Shown here: positions 45,680 through 54,507 of the stretch, one piece after another
Position numbering within the stretch: position 1 is the first letter of the stretch
Layout: each line of letters begins with the position of its first letter
NCBI RefSeq assembly: GCF_003052605.1
Contig: NZ_QASO01000070.1
Coordinates: forward strand, 12,755 to 71,809
Length of the DNA: 59,055 nt
From: Ectopseudomonas oleovorans
Lineage (GTDB): Bacteria; Pseudomonadota; Gammaproteobacteria; Pseudomonadales; Pseudomonadaceae
Reading direction: 5' to 3'
Position numbers and translations under genes: made by a program
Notes under the pieces: generated by a model
Told to the model about the DNA's origin: nothing
The model's input: the letters and a program-made list of their open reading frames with translations, nothing else
The model's database searches: none

Positions 45680-45796
45680 ATGAACAACCTGATCAAGAAC
45701 ATCACCGCCACCCAGGCCAGCTTCGGCATCACCATCCTGCGTTCAGGTACCAGCAAGAAGGTCCGCACATGCGGGCCTTCTTGCATCAAGCGCTGA
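45680..45796 (+). CDS. Short ORF, 38 aa, function unknown
   Basis: The peptide starts MNNLIKNITATQASFGITIL and ends in a Lys/Cys-rich tail with CGPSC. The supporting sign is a very good GAAGGAAGG ribosome site 6 bp upstream. Its 3' half coincides with a 15-bp-stem hairpin (45753-45784). It could be a true small protein, a leader-type peptide or a chance frame before a terminator. I do not recognise a family. It sits between the transglycosylase and LysR genes in an AT-richer stretch. Confidence 0.4.
   Translation: MNNLIKNITATQASFGITILRSGTSKKVRTCGPSCIKR
45753..45784. terminator. Long hairpin between convergent transcripts
   Basis: GCAAGAAGG (45753-45761), one wobble pair, CCGCA; loop; TGCGG, then CCTTCTTGC (to 45784): a 15-bp stem with one G-T pair. 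It lies 17 bp beyond the end of the LysR gene and inside the short ORF. It is probably a bidirectional terminator, though a T run is absent. Confidence 0.6.
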
Positions 45797-45800
45797 ACGA

Positions 45801-46736
45801 TCAGGCGGTAGCGGCCTGATCAGCTTTCTTTTCCTGCGCAATGACCTGCTGCGCCAGTTCGATCATCTGCTCGCGCATCCAGCGGTTGGCCGGGTCCTGA
45901 TCGGTACTCTCATGCCAGTACAGGTGCGTTTCCAGCGCCGGCACATCACCGACCGGTAAGGTCACATGATGCAGGTTGTGGCGGCGGGCGAAACGCTCCG
46001 GCACGGTCATCACCATGTCGGTCTGCTGTATCACGCTACTGGCCATCAGATAGTGTTGCGAGCGCAGGGCAATCTTGCGCTGGATGCCCATCTTGCCAAG
46101 GGCCAGATCCACATAGCCTAAGCCACTGCGGCGGCTGGAGATGTGGATGTGGCTCAGCGACAGGTATTCGTCGAGGCTGATCTTTTCCTTGGCCATTGGG
46201 TGGCCAGGGCGCATGGCGCAGACATAGCGATCATCCAGCAGCTTGACGTGACGAACCTGCGGGTCGGTATTGAGTGGCGCGTCGACGGCAAAATCGAGCC
46301 GGCCGGCGGCCAGCTCCTTGGTGGTTTCGCGGCGCTTGGCCAGGAAGCTCTCGATGCATACGCTCGGCGCCAGGCGACGCAGGCGCTGGAACAGCGGTGG
46401 CAGGAGGATCTGCTCCGACAGGTCGGTCATGCTGATGCGGTAGGTCTTGCCGGCCTGCTGCGGGTTGAAGGTTCGGCTTTCCTGCACGGAAACGCGCAAC
46501 AACTGCAGGGCGTTGCGTACCGGACCGATGATGTTCTGCGCCATCGGCGTCGGCACCATGCCCTGGGCGGTGCGCACGAACAGCGGGTCGTTGAAGGTTT
46601 CGCGCAGACGGGCGAGGGCGTTGGAAACCGCTGGCTGGGTAATGCCGACGATCTGCCCGGCACGGGTCAGGTTGGCCTCGGTGTAGATGGCGTCGAAGAC
46701 GATGAAGAGGTTCAGATCCACCTTGGTCAGGTTCAT
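45801..46736 (-). CDS. LysR-family transcriptional regulator
   Basis: A 311-aa regulator. The N-terminal helix-turn-helix (about residues 18-65) reads NLTRAGQIVGITQPAVSNAL, with the family's ALARLRETFNDPLFVR. The C-terminal effector domain follows. It resembles the NodD/LeuO-like branch. It is divergent from the acyl-CoA dehydrogenase gene, with a 150-bp AT-rich gap, so it probably regulates that gene; the effector is unknown. Confidence 0.87.
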   Translation of the reverse strand: MNLTKVDLNLFIVFDAIYTEANLTRAGQIVGITQPAVSNALARLRETFNDPLFVRTAQGMVPTPMAQNIIGPVRNALQLLRVSVQESRTFNPQQAGKTYRISMTDLSEQILLPPLFQRLRRLAPSVCIESFLAKRRETTKELAAGRLDFAVDAPLNTDPQVRHVKLLDDRYVCAMRPGHPMAKEKISLDEYLSLSHIHISSRRSGLGYVDLALGKMGIQRKIALRSQHYLMASSVIQQTDMVMTVPERFARRHNLHHVTLPVGDVPALETHLYWHESTDQDPANRWMREQMIELAQQVIAQEKKADQAATA

Positions 46737-46778
46737 GCCGGCAGTGCTCCAGGGGGCGTCGATATCAATCGATCATAT

Positions 46779-46822
46779 ATAGGTTATGAATGTTCATACA
46801 CGCTGAAAATAGGTTAGATAAA
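46779..46822. promoter_or_regulatory. Candidate LysR binding region
   Basis: ATAGGTTA occurs as a direct repeat at 46779-46786 and 46809-46816 (30 bp apart). Between them lies the palindrome TATGAA-TG-TTCATA (46785-46798). The spacing and position in the divergent gap fit a LysR-type operator with overlapping promoters. Confidence 0.45.
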
Positions 46823-46886
46823 TCCTAAGCGCTGTTCTAGCATCATTTCCACAACCTCTCACCCTTTATTACAAACAGGTAATTCC

Positions 46887-48116
46887 ATGGATTTCGCCTA
46901 TTCCCCGAAGGTTCAAGAGCTGCGTGAGCGCGTCAGTGCATTCATGGAGGCGCACATCTACCCGGCTGAAGCGGTGTTCGAGCAGCAGGTGGCCGAAGGT
47001 GATCGTTGGCAGCCGACCGCGATCATGGAGGAGCTGAAGAACAAGGCCAAAGCCGAAGGTCTGTGGAATCTGTTTCTGCCCGAGTCGGACTACGGTGCCG
47101 GCCTGACCAACACCGAATATGCACCGTTGGCGGAGATCATGGGTCGCTCGCTGATCGGCCCCGAGCCGTTCAACTGCGCCGCGCCGGATACCGGCAACAT
47201 GGAAGTGCTGGTGCGCTACGGCAACGAGGCGCAAAAGCAGCAATGGCTGGAGCCGCTGCTGTCCGGCGAGATTCGTTCCGCGTTCGCCATGACTGAGCCA
47301 GGCGTGGCTTCGAGCGACGCCACCAACATGCAGGCCAATGCTCGTCGCGAGGGCGATGAGTGGGTTATCAACGGCCGCAAGTGGTGGACCTCCGGTGCCT
47401 GCGACCCGCGCTGCAAGGTGATGATCTTCATGGGCCTGACCAACCCGGACGCGCCGCGCCACCAGCAGCACTCGATGATCCTGGTGCCGATGGATGCACC
47501 AGGCGTCACCGTACTGCGCCCGCTGCCGGTGTTCGGTTATGACGACGCGCCACATGGCCATGCCGAAGTGCTGTTCGAGAACGTGCGAGTGCCCTACGAG
47601 AGCGTATTGCTTGGTGAAGGGCGTGGCTTCGAGATCGCCCAGGGGCGCCTCGGCCCGGGCCGTATCCACCACTGCATGCGTTCGATCGGCATGGCCGAGC
47701 GCGCCCTGGAACTCATGTGCAAGCGCGCTGTTTCGCGGACCGCCTTTGGCAAGCCGCTGGCGCGCCTGGGTGGCAATATCGATCACATCGCCGATTCGCG
47801 CATGGAGATCAACCAGGCGCGTCTGCTGACCCTGAACGCGGCCTACATGATGGATACCGTGGGCAACAAGATCGCCGCCAGCGAAATCGCCCAGATCAAA
47901 GTGGTGGCGCCCAACGTGGCGCTCAAGGTGATCGACCGGGCGATCCAGATGCACGGCGGCGCGGGCGTCTCCAACGACTTCCCGCTGGCCTACTGGTACG
48001 CCATGCAGCGCACCCTGCGCCTGGCCGATGGCCCGGACGAGGTGCATCGCGCAGCCATCGGCAAGTTCGAGATTGGCAAGTACGTGCCGCGCGACGTGAT
48101 GAAAGCCAGCCGCTGA
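46887..48116 (+). CDS. Acyl-CoA dehydrogenase (ACAD10/11-like)
   Basis: A 409-aa FAD-dependent acyl-CoA dehydrogenase. The FAD/substrate segment [16 protein letters not shown] (about residues 134-149) and the late [19 protein letters not shown] are clear. In place of the usual YEGTSEIQR the sequence has [10 protein letters not shown], so Asp may take the catalytic base role as in ACAD11-type enzymes. The start at 46887 has only a weak ribosome site (CAGG). Divergent LysR gene upstream; terminator at 48133. Substrate unknown, probably a medium- or long-chain acyl-CoA. Confidence 0.88.
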   Translation: MDFAYSPKVQELRERVSAFMEAHIYPAEAVFEQQVAEGDRWQPTAIMEELKNKAKAEGLWNLFLPESDYGAGLTNTEYAPLAEIMGRSLIGPEPFNCAAPDTGNMEVLVRYGNEAQKQQWLEPLLSGEIRSAFAMTEPGVASSDATNMQANARREGDEWVINGRKWWTSGACDPRCKVMIFMGLTNPDAPRHQQHSMILVPMDAPGVTVLRPLPVFGYDDAPHGHAEVLFENVRVPYESVLLGEGRGFEIAQGRLGPGRIHHCMRSIGMAERALELMCKRAVSRTAFGKPLARLGGNIDHIADSRMEINQARLLTLNAAYMMDTVGNKIAASEIAQIKVVAPNVALKVIDRAIQMHGGAGVSNDFPLAYWYAMQRTLRLADGPDEVHRAAIGKFEIGKYVPRDVMKASR

Positions 48117-48132
48117 TCCCGCAAGCCAAAGC

Positions 48133-48164
48133 AAAGAGGCCCGCATCTGCGGGCCTCTTTGTTT
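48133..48164 (+). terminator. Rho-independent terminator after the acyl-CoA dehydrogenase gene
   Basis: AAAGAGGCCCGCA (48133-48145), TC, TGCGGGCCTCTTT (48148-48160), then GTTTG. The symmetry suggests it also serves the convergent terC gene. Confidence 0.85.
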
Positions 48165-48209
48165 GTCTGTCGTCGACTTTGCTGCTCGGTCGTCCGGCTA
48201 CGCCGTTTC

Positions 48210-49202
48210 TCAGTGTTGCGGGGCTTTCTGGTCGCGGGTATTGAGCAGCGACAGGATCACCCCGCCTGCCAGCAGCCCCAGGGTGACGCCAAGCGAGAGC
48301 AGGGCGGGAACCTTGATCAGGTCGTGCAGGAAGATCTTGCCGCCGATATACATCAGCACCAGCGCCAGGGCGTACTTCAGGTAGATGAAGCGGTGCATCA
48401 GTGCGGCCAGGGCGAAATACAGCGCGCGCAGGCCGAGAATGGCGAAGATGTTCGAGGTGTAGACGATGAACGGGTCCTGCGAGATGGCCAGTACAGCCGG
48501 CACGCTGTCCACCGCGAACACCAGGTCGGCCAGTTCGATCAGCACCAGCGCCAGCAGCAGCGGGGTGGCATAGAGCAGCGGCTTGCCACTGACCTGATCC
48601 TTCAGACGCACCAGGAACTTGCCTTCGTGCAGCTCATCGGTGACGCGAATGTGCTTGCGCACGAAGCGGATCACCGGATTCTGCGCCAGGTCCGGATGCG
48701 ACTCTTCGTCACCGCCGCTGCGCAGCATCTTGATGCCGCTGAACAGCAGGAAGGCACCGAAGAGGTAGAGAATCCAGTCGAACTGCTGCACCAGGGCCGT
48801 GCCCAGACCGATCATGATCGCGCGCAGCACGATCACCCCGAGAATGCCCCAGAACAGCACGCGGTGCTGGTACTTACGCGGGATGTTGAAGTAGCCGAGG
48901 ATCATCGCCATGACGAAGACGTTGTCCATCGACAGCGATTGCTCCACCAGGAAGCCGGTGTAGTACTCCATCGCCTTGGTACCGCCGAGCTGCCACCAGA
49001 TCCAGCCGCCGAAGGCGACGCCGACACTGAAATAGCCGGAATACAGCAGCAGGCTCTCGCGCATCTCGATTTCATGCTGATCGCGATGCAGCACGCCGAG
49101 GTCGAGTACCAGAAGGGTGATGATCAGTACCAGAAAGGCCAGCCAGAACCAGCCGGGGGTACCGAAGATGGGGGATGTCAAAAAGGCAAGTAGAGCGTCC
49201 AT
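48210..49202 (-). CDS. TerC/Alx-family membrane protein
   Basis: A 330-aa protein with about eight or nine membrane helices. Family signatures are LLVLDLGVLHR, the acidic helix FLVEQSLSMDNVFVMAMI and LIELADLVFAVDSVPAVLAI. TerC/Alx proteins handle manganese export or metal loading and are named for tellurite resistance. The ATG at 49202 follows GGGAGGG; the open frame extends 32 codons further. A small hairpin (CGGTGAG/CTCACCG, 49261-49278) lies in the leader. I could not fit it to the yybP-ykoY riboswitch. Confidence 0.87.
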   Translation of the reverse strand: MDALLAFLTSPIFGTPGWFWLAFLVLIITLLVLDLGVLHRDQHEIEMRESLLLYSGYFSVGVAFGGWIWWQLGGTKAMEYYTGFLVEQSLSMDNVFVMAMILGYFNIPRKYQHRVLFWGILGVIVLRAIMIGLGTALVQQFDWILYLFGAFLLFSGIKMLRSGGDEESHPDLAQNPVIRFVRKHIRVTDELHEGKFLVRLKDQVSGKPLLYATPLLLALVLIELADLVFAVDSVPAVLAISQDPFIVYTSNIFAILGLRALYFALAALMHRFIYLKYALALVLMYIGGKIFLHDLIKVPALLSLGVTLGLLAGGVILSLLNTRDQKAPQH

Positions 49203-49364
49203 GAGCCCTCCCTTATGTCTGCCTGAGTTGAAAGAAATCGACTCAGTGACTCCGACATCACGGTGAGAAAACTCACCGCCAGAGGGGCCCGGCGTCACGC
49301 GCGGCGAAGATTAGCGCCGAGCCCTTACTCTGCCAAGCCCTTTGTAAGGAAATATTTTCAAGCG

Positions 49365-50744
49365 TCAGTAGACCCAGACTTCGACACGGCGATTACGGAT
49401 ACGGCCATTGTTCTGATCATTGGCGGCCACCGGTAGCTCGCTGCCCATCCCGATGATTTCACGAAACAGTACGCCTTGTTTGGCCAGCTCGCGGCGCACG
49501 GCCATGGCGCGCAGTTTCGACAGCAGTTCGGCGCGCTCGGGGTCGCTTTTCGGATCGCCGAAACCAACCAGCACCACCTTGTCCTGCAGCTTGTCGTGTT
49601 GCTTGAGATAGTCCAGCACCCGCTGCAAATCACGATGTGCTTTGTTATCCAGCGTTGCGCTGCCTTCCTGGAAGCGGAAGTTCACCGACAGGCGCTGCGC
49701 CTGCTTTGCCAGTTGCTGGTACTCCGCTGGCATTTGCGCATCTGCGGCGACCTTGACCGCCTGGACGGTCTGGGCGATGAAACCGCTGTTGTCGACAATG
49801 GCCTGGCCGCGTGGGCTGTGGGCGAAGTCGATCAGCGCGCGTACCCAGGGATTGCTCTGCTGCGGGGCGTTGTAGAGAAACAGACGACGTGCCAGGGGGT
49901 AGTCTTCGGTGGCGATCAGTGTGGGGCTCGGCGGCATTGGCTGGGAGTCGCCAGACGCGACCGAGACCGCCTTGGCCTGACGGATGTAGGGCAGGCCAAT
50001 GAAACCGATGCCATTGGGATCGCTGCTCACCGCGTCGGACAGTTGGCTACTGGACTCGAAGCGTTGCGCGCGGGGCGCAAGGGTACGTCCGTCTGGGGCC
50101 AGCACCAGCTCCTTGAAGGTGTCATAGGTGCCGGAATTGTCATCGCGTGCATAGGGGCGCACCTGGCCAGGCCTGCCGCCCAGTGTGGCCCAGTCGTCGA
50201 TTTCGCCGGAAAACAGCTGCGCGATCTGCTCCACGCTGAGTGCTGCGACAGGGTTGGACGGGTGGACGATGATCGCCAAGCCGTCGATGGCGATGACCTG
50301 TTCGCTTTGCGGGCTGCGCAGATCACCCAGGGCGGCCAGGCTGGCGGCTTCGCTGTCCTTGATCGGCCGCGACGAGGCGGCCAGATCGGCGCTGCCGTCC
50401 TTGAGCGAGGTGAAACCGGTGCCAGAGCCGTGAGCGGCGACTTCGACTATCACCTGGCGGCCGTCGGCCCGTCGTGCGAGCAGGCGCTGCTCGTTTTCCC
50501 GGGCACCTTCTTCGCTGTGGATATCGTGCAGGCCCTGAGCTTCGAACAGCCCTTTGACCAGCTCCGGGCCGAGCTTGGCACCAATGGTGTTGGAGCCCTG
50601 GATGCGCAGTACCGGTTGGTTGCCCTCGGAGGCTGGTAGTGCGGCGAAGACGGAAAGAGGGAGGGCGTAGCAGATGAAACCGATCAGCAGCAGGGACAGA
50701 GTACGACCCCAGAGGTCGCGGTCGGCGGACAGGGCGCGCGGCAT
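49365..50744 (-). CDS. PstS-like phosphate-binding domain fused to OmpA C-terminal domain
   Basis: A 459-aa exported protein. Signal peptide about residues 12-35 (LLLIGFICYALPLSVFAALP). Residues about 45-325 resemble a PstS-type phosphate-binding domain, with GSNTIGAKLG, HGSGTGFTSL, SSRPIKDSE and DDNSGTYDTF. Residues about 345-459 form an OmpA-type peptidoglycan-binding domain with LVGFGDPKSDPERAELLSKL and GRIRNRRVEVWVY. The fusion would anchor a phosphate-binding protein to the cell wall. No pst transporter genes are adjacent. AAGGTG precedes the start. Confidence 0.85.
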   Translation of the reverse strand: MPRALSADRDLWGRTLSLLLIGFICYALPLSVFAALPASEGNQPVLRIQGSNTIGAKLGPELVKGLFEAQGLHDIHSEEGARENEQRLLARRADGRQVIVEVAAHGSGTGFTSLKDGSADLAASSRPIKDSEAASLAALGDLRSPQSEQVIAIDGLAIIVHPSNPVAALSVEQIAQLFSGEIDDWATLGGRPGQVRPYARDDNSGTYDTFKELVLAPDGRTLAPRAQRFESSSQLSDAVSSDPNGIGFIGLPYIRQAKAVSVASGDSQPMPPSPTLIATEDYPLARRLFLYNAPQQSNPWVRALIDFAHSPRGQAIVDNSGFIAQTVQAVKVAADAQMPAEYQQLAKQAQRLSVNFRFQEGSATLDNKAHRDLQRVLDYLKQHDKLQDKVVLVGFGDPKSDPERAELLSKLRAMAVRRELAKQGVLFREIIGMGSELPVAANDQNNGRIRNRRVEVWVY

Positions 50745-50840
50745 GCGGCAAGCACCTTCTAGTGGAGAGAAATACCGCGCAGATTAAGTCAGTCGAGTTG
50801 CAGTCATATTACAGGGCGCGTCATCGACACGCGCCCAGTT

Positions 50841-51653
50841 TCACGCCAGTTCCAGCCAGATCGGCGCATGGTCCGAGGGCTTGTCCATTCCACGCAGGTC
50901 GTAATCGATGCCGGCATCCTTGAAGCGCGCCTGCAGCGGCTGGCTGGCGAGGATCACGTCGATGCGCAGGCCGCGCTTGGGCTCGTCTTCAAAGCCGCGA
51001 CTGCGGTAGTCGAACCAACTGAAACGATCATTCACCTCGGGGTTGAGGTGGCGGAAGCTGTCCACCAGGCCCCAGCTCTTCAGCGTCGCCAGCCATTCGC
51101 GCTCCTCCGGCAGGAAGCTGCACTTGCCGGTTTTCAGCCAGCGCAGGCGATTGGGCTCGCCGATGCCGATGTCGCAATCTTCCGGGCTGATGTTGATGTC
51201 GCCCATCACTACCAGGGCCTGCTGCGGATCGAAGTGCTCCACCAGCAGTTGATGCAGGTCGGCGTAGAAGCGCTGCTTGGCCGGGAACTTCACCGGGTGG
51301 TCACGGCTTTCGCCTTGCGGGAAATAGCCGTTCATGATGGTGACCGGGTTGCCACCCGCATCGGCGAAGGTGCCGTAGATGAAGCGGCGTTGAGAGTCTT
51401 CTCCATCGCCGGGAAACCCCTTGTGCAGGCTCAGTGGCTCCTGACGCGAGAGCAGGGCAACGCCATAGTGGCCTTTCTGGCCGTGGTAATGCACGTGGTA
51501 GCCGAGCTGACGGATCTCGGCTTCGGGGAACTGCTCATCGGCCACCTTGGTTTCCTGCAGGCCGATCACGTCCGGCTGGTGTTTTTCGATCAGGGCCTCC
51601 AATTGATGGGGGCGGGCGCGCAGGCCGTTGATATTGAACGAGACGATTTTCAT
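50841..51653 (-). CDS. xthA: Exodeoxyribonuclease III XthA
   Basis: A 270-aa AP endonuclease/3'-5' exonuclease of base excision repair. Metal and catalytic residues: Asn in [11 protein letters not shown], Glu in GLQETKV, Asp-Asn in [16 protein letters not shown], and the terminal [10 protein letters not shown] with the catalytic His. The ATG at 51653 ([10 protein letters not shown]) matches the family start; the frame continues upstream through non-conserved sequence. The gap 51654-51924 to the divergent GNAT gene holds a GC-rich intergenic repeat-like stretch and no gene. Confidence 0.94.
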   Translation of the reverse strand: MKIVSFNINGLRARPHQLEALIEKHQPDVIGLQETKVADEQFPEAEIRQLGYHVHYHGQKGHYGVALLSRQEPLSLHKGFPGDGEDSQRRFIYGTFADAGGNPVTIMNGYFPQGESRDHPVKFPAKQRFYADLHQLLVEHFDPQQALVVMGDINISPEDCDIGIGEPNRLRWLKTGKCSFLPEEREWLATLKSWGLVDSFRHLNPEVNDRFSWFDYRSRGFEDEPKRGLRIDVILASQPLQARFKDAGIDYDLRGMDKPSDHAPIWLELA

Positions 51654-51924
51654 GGGCGGCGGGTCCTGGGCTAACGGGCATGCCATGAGAGGTATCCCGG
51701 ATGATGAAAGCCTTCGCGGCATGCCTTCCCTCATCCGTTGGTTCGCGCCACCTTCTCCCGAAAGGGGAAGGGCATGAGGAAGGTGTCGCTGCGCGACTTT
51801 CAGATTAAACGGCGATGCTAGCCGATCCTCGGCGCTCGCGGCCAGCGCCTGGCGGGCATCATGAGGTGGTGCTAAGTTGGCTGGGACGCGCCTGACCCAC
51901 AACGCATAACAACAGAGGTCTGCC

Positions 51925-52569
51925 ATGCCCAACAACGCTCCAGCAGAAGTACGCATGCTTGATGGTGGTTACGCCCGCGAGGTCCGTTCGCTGCTCTACC
52001 ACGCCTATCGCCACGAGCCGACCTTCGCCTACCTGTTCGAAGCGCAGCGACCGGGTTTTGATCAGCGTGTACGCGCGACGATTCGCGAACTTGTGCAGCA
52101 GCACTTCGCCGAGGATCTGCCGGCCATTGGCCTGCTGATCGATGACCGCCTGATCGGCGCAGCACTGATCGCGCCACCGCAGCGCCGCCTGGATATCACC
52201 GAAAGTTGGGGGTGGCGTCTGCGCATGCTGCTGAGCACCGGTTTCAGCTGCACCAAGCGCTATCTCGAGTACCACGATGCGGTGCTTGCCAGTCTGCCGC
52301 CCGGGCCTTACCACGTGCTGCCGCTACTGGGCATTCACCCCGAGTTTCAGGGGCAGCATCACGGCGAGCAGTTGCTCGAGGCGCTGCACGACTGGTGTGC
52401 ACAGGACAGCGGCTCGCAAGGTGTGGTGCTGGATACCGGCAATGCGCGCTATCTGGACTTCTACAGGCGCCAGGGCTACGAGGAAATCGGCGAGCTGGCC
52501 ATCGGCCCGGTGGTGGAGCACGTGTTCTTCCATCCCAATCCACAGCCGGTGGTGCGGGCCAGCGCTTGA
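51925..52569 (+). CDS. GNAT-family N-acetyltransferase
   Basis: A 214-aa acetyltransferase. The acetyl-CoA-binding motif A is seen in [20 protein letters not shown] (about residues 133-152), followed by [20 protein letters not shown], typical of motif B. The substrate is unknown. The ATG at 51925 is preceded by AGAGG. It ends one base before a palindromic repeat. Confidence 0.82.
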   Translation: MPNNAPAEVRMLDGGYAREVRSLLYHAYRHEPTFAYLFEAQRPGFDQRVRATIRELVQQHFAEDLPAIGLLIDDRLIGAALIAPPQRRLDITESWGWRLRMLLSTGFSCTKRYLEYHDAVLASLPPGPYHVLPLLGIHPEFQGQHHGEQLLEALHDWCAQDSGSQGVVLDTGNARYLDFYRRQGYEEIGELAIGPVVEHVFFHPNPQPVVRASA

Positions 52570-52709
52570 GAACCTGTTCACGATCAGCTGCGCGTCGGCG
52601 CTGCTGCGTTAAAAACAGGCTCGGAATGCTCATTTACAACTCATAAACTGCGCTTCCTCGCCTGTTTTTGCCTTGCATCGCTCTAGCTCGCAAGATCGTG
52701 AGCAGGTTC
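52570..52709. repeat. MITE-like palindromic repeat, copy 3
   Basis: GAACCTGTTCACGATC (52570-52585) and GATCGTGAGCAGGTTC (52694-52709) are terminal inverted repeats with one mismatch. The core TTAAAAACAGGCTCG, AATGCTCATTTA, GCCTGTTTTTGCCTTGCA is shared with copies 1 and 2, but the ends are different. It begins directly behind the GNAT stop codon and may act as its terminator. Confidence 0.75.
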
Positions 52710-52779
52710 CAAGCTCCGGCTGTCTGCCCATGTCGCGAAGCCTCTGGCGCGCGCTTCGCGCCGTGGTAGCATCCCCGCC

Positions 52780-54507
52780 ATGAGTGTATATGGACATATC
52801 CGGCGCAGCCTCGCGCTGCTGCTGATCAGTACTGGCGCCCTCGCGGCTGGCGAGCTGGACGTGCGAATCACTCCGAGCAATTCGGCGCTGAAGGCCAATA
52901 TCGAGGGCTACGTCGGTAGCCTCGATGGGCGTGATACGCAGTCGTTGCGCCGTTTGCGCCGCATCGCCGAAAGCGAGGCGGACAAGGCCGCGCAGGCGCT
53001 GGGCTATTACCAGGCGCGCATCCGCAGCCATATCGAAGAGGGCGCAACGCCACGCCTGGTGCTGGAAGTCGAGCCCGGCGAACGGGTGCGCCTGCGCAAC
53101 GTGGACATTCGTATCGAAGGGCCTGCCAGCGAGCTGTCTGCCTTTCGCGTACCCAGTGCCGGCCGTTTGCAGCCAGGCTCGGTGCTCAACCATGGGCGCT
53201 ATGAGGACGCCAAGCGACTGATTCAGAATCAGGCCTCGCGCTATGGCTTCTTCGACGGCCGATTCTCTCGCCAGAGTTTGCAAATCGACCCGGCTGTCGG
53301 GGTGGCCGATATCGAGCTGGTGTTCGTCAGCGGGCCGCGTTACAGCCTGGGCGATATCGCCTTCAGCGGTGACTTCCCGTTCGATGAAGAGCTGCTGCTG
53401 CGCATGGTGCCGTTCGAACCGGACACCCCCTACGACTCCGAATTGATCGCCGAGCTGTATCAGGCGCTGCAGTCCAGTGGCTATTTCGAATCGGTGCGCG
53501 TCGATGCCATCCCGACCCAGGCCGACCAGTTGCGTATTCCAGTGGCGGTGGCGCTGCAGGTGCGTAAGCCACGCACCATGGGCCTGGGGCTGGGCTTTTC
53601 CACCGACGTCGGGCCGCGCCTGCGCGCCAACTGGACGCGCCACTGGCGCAATCCGCAGGGGCACAGCTACGGGGTGGAAACCGAATTGTCCGCCCCGCGG
53701 CAGAACGTTGGCCTGTGGTACGACATTCCCGGTGACCCACCACTGACCGACAAACTGCGCCTGGCCGGCGGTTATCAGTATGAGGAGCTGGCCAGCAAGG
53801 ACAGCTTGAGCCGGCTGCTCACCCTCGGTCCGGAATGGCACAGCCAGCGCTCCGGTGGCTGGCAGCGCGTGCTGTCGGTGAAATGGCAGCGTGAGGAATA
53901 TCGCCTGGGTGACGACTCCGGGCTGAGCACCCTGTTGATGCCGGGCGTCAGCTATTCGCTGTTGCGCAGCGACAACAGCCTCGACCCGAATCAGGGCTAC
54001 CGCGTGCAGTTCGACTTGCGTGGCGCTGTCGATGGCGTGCTGTCCGATGCCAACGTGCTGCACGGCAACGTCATGCTCAAGGGCCTGACTACCGTATTCG
54101 ACAATCACCGTCTGCTCGGGCGGGTGCAGTTCGGCGGTACCGAAACCAATGGTTTCTCTGCAGTGCCGCCGTCGCTGCGCTTCTTCGCCGGTGGCGATCA
54201 GAGCGTGCGCGGTTACGACTATCAGAGTCTGTCGCCGGAGAACAACCGAGGCGACAAGATCGGCGGCCGTTACCTGTTCACCACCAGCGCCGAGTACCAG
54301 TACAGTCTCACCGACAAGTGGCGCCTGGCGACTTTCATCGACCAGGGCAATTCCTTCAATTCGCTGGACATTCCCACCTTGAAGACTGGTGTCGGCTTCG
54401 GCGTGCGCTGGGTATCGCCGGTTGGCCCGCTGCGCCTGGACCTCGCTCATGCGCTGGACGACGACGGTGGCGTACGCCTGCATTTCTCCATGGGGCCTGA
54501 GCTATGA
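52780..54507 (+). CDS. tamA: Outer-membrane translocation/assembly protein TamA
   Basis: A 575-aa Omp85-superfamily protein. Signal peptide about residues 10-23; three POTRA domains (about 25-265); a C-terminal beta barrel (about 270-575) with the L6 signature GGDQSVRGYDYQSLSPE and a barrel-closing terminal strand (HFSMGPEL). With TamB it forms the TAM complex for autotransporter and outer-membrane lipid or protein assembly. The ATG at 52780 is followed by an ATGA overlap with tamB. Confidence 0.9.
   Translation: MSVYGHIRRSLALLLISTGALAAGELDVRITPSNSALKANIEGYVGSLDGRDTQSLRRLRRIAESEADKAAQALGYYQARIRSHIEEGATPRLVLEVEPGERVRLRNVDIRIEGPASELSAFRVPSAGRLQPGSVLNHGRYEDAKRLIQNQASRYGFFDGRFSRQSLQIDPAVGVADIELVFVSGPRYSLGDIAFSGDFPFDEELLLRMVPFEPDTPYDSELIAELYQALQSSGYFESVRVDAIPTQADQLRIPVAVALQVRKPRTMGLGLGFSTDVGPRLRANWTRHWRNPQGHSYGVETELSAPRQNVGLWYDIPGDPPLTDKLRLAGGYQYEELASKDSLSRLLTLGPEWHSQRSGGWQRVLSVKWQREEYRLGDDSGLSTLLMPGVSYSLLRSDNSLDPNQGYRVQFDLRGAVDGVLSDANVLHGNVMLKGLTTVFDNHRLLGRVQFGGTETNGFSAVPPSLRFFAGGDQSVRGYDYQSLSPENNRGDKIGGRYLFTTSAEYQYSLTDKWRLATFIDQGNSFNSLDIPTLKTGVGFGVRWVSPVGPLRLDLAHALDDDGGVRLHFSMGPEL

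Noticed and set aside
48159..49193. 344-aa plus-strand frame opposite terC
   Set aside because: Shadow; composition is His/Gln/Asp-rich without a fold; terC has its membrane helices and signatures.
49203..49330. yybP-ykoY manganese riboswitch upstream of terC
   Set aside because: Only a small hairpin is seen; the conserved loop sequences of the riboswitch are missing.
51740..51800. Inverted-repeat-like stretch between xthA and the GNAT gene as a terminator or attachment site
   Set aside because: It has imperfect pairing and no T run, and it lies in a divergent gap where a terminator is not expected; it looks like an ordinary intergenic repeat.
52630..54483. 617-aa minus-strand frame opposite tamA
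   Set aside because: The plus-strand tamA frame has the full TamA architecture; long antisense frames are common in G+C-rich DNA.
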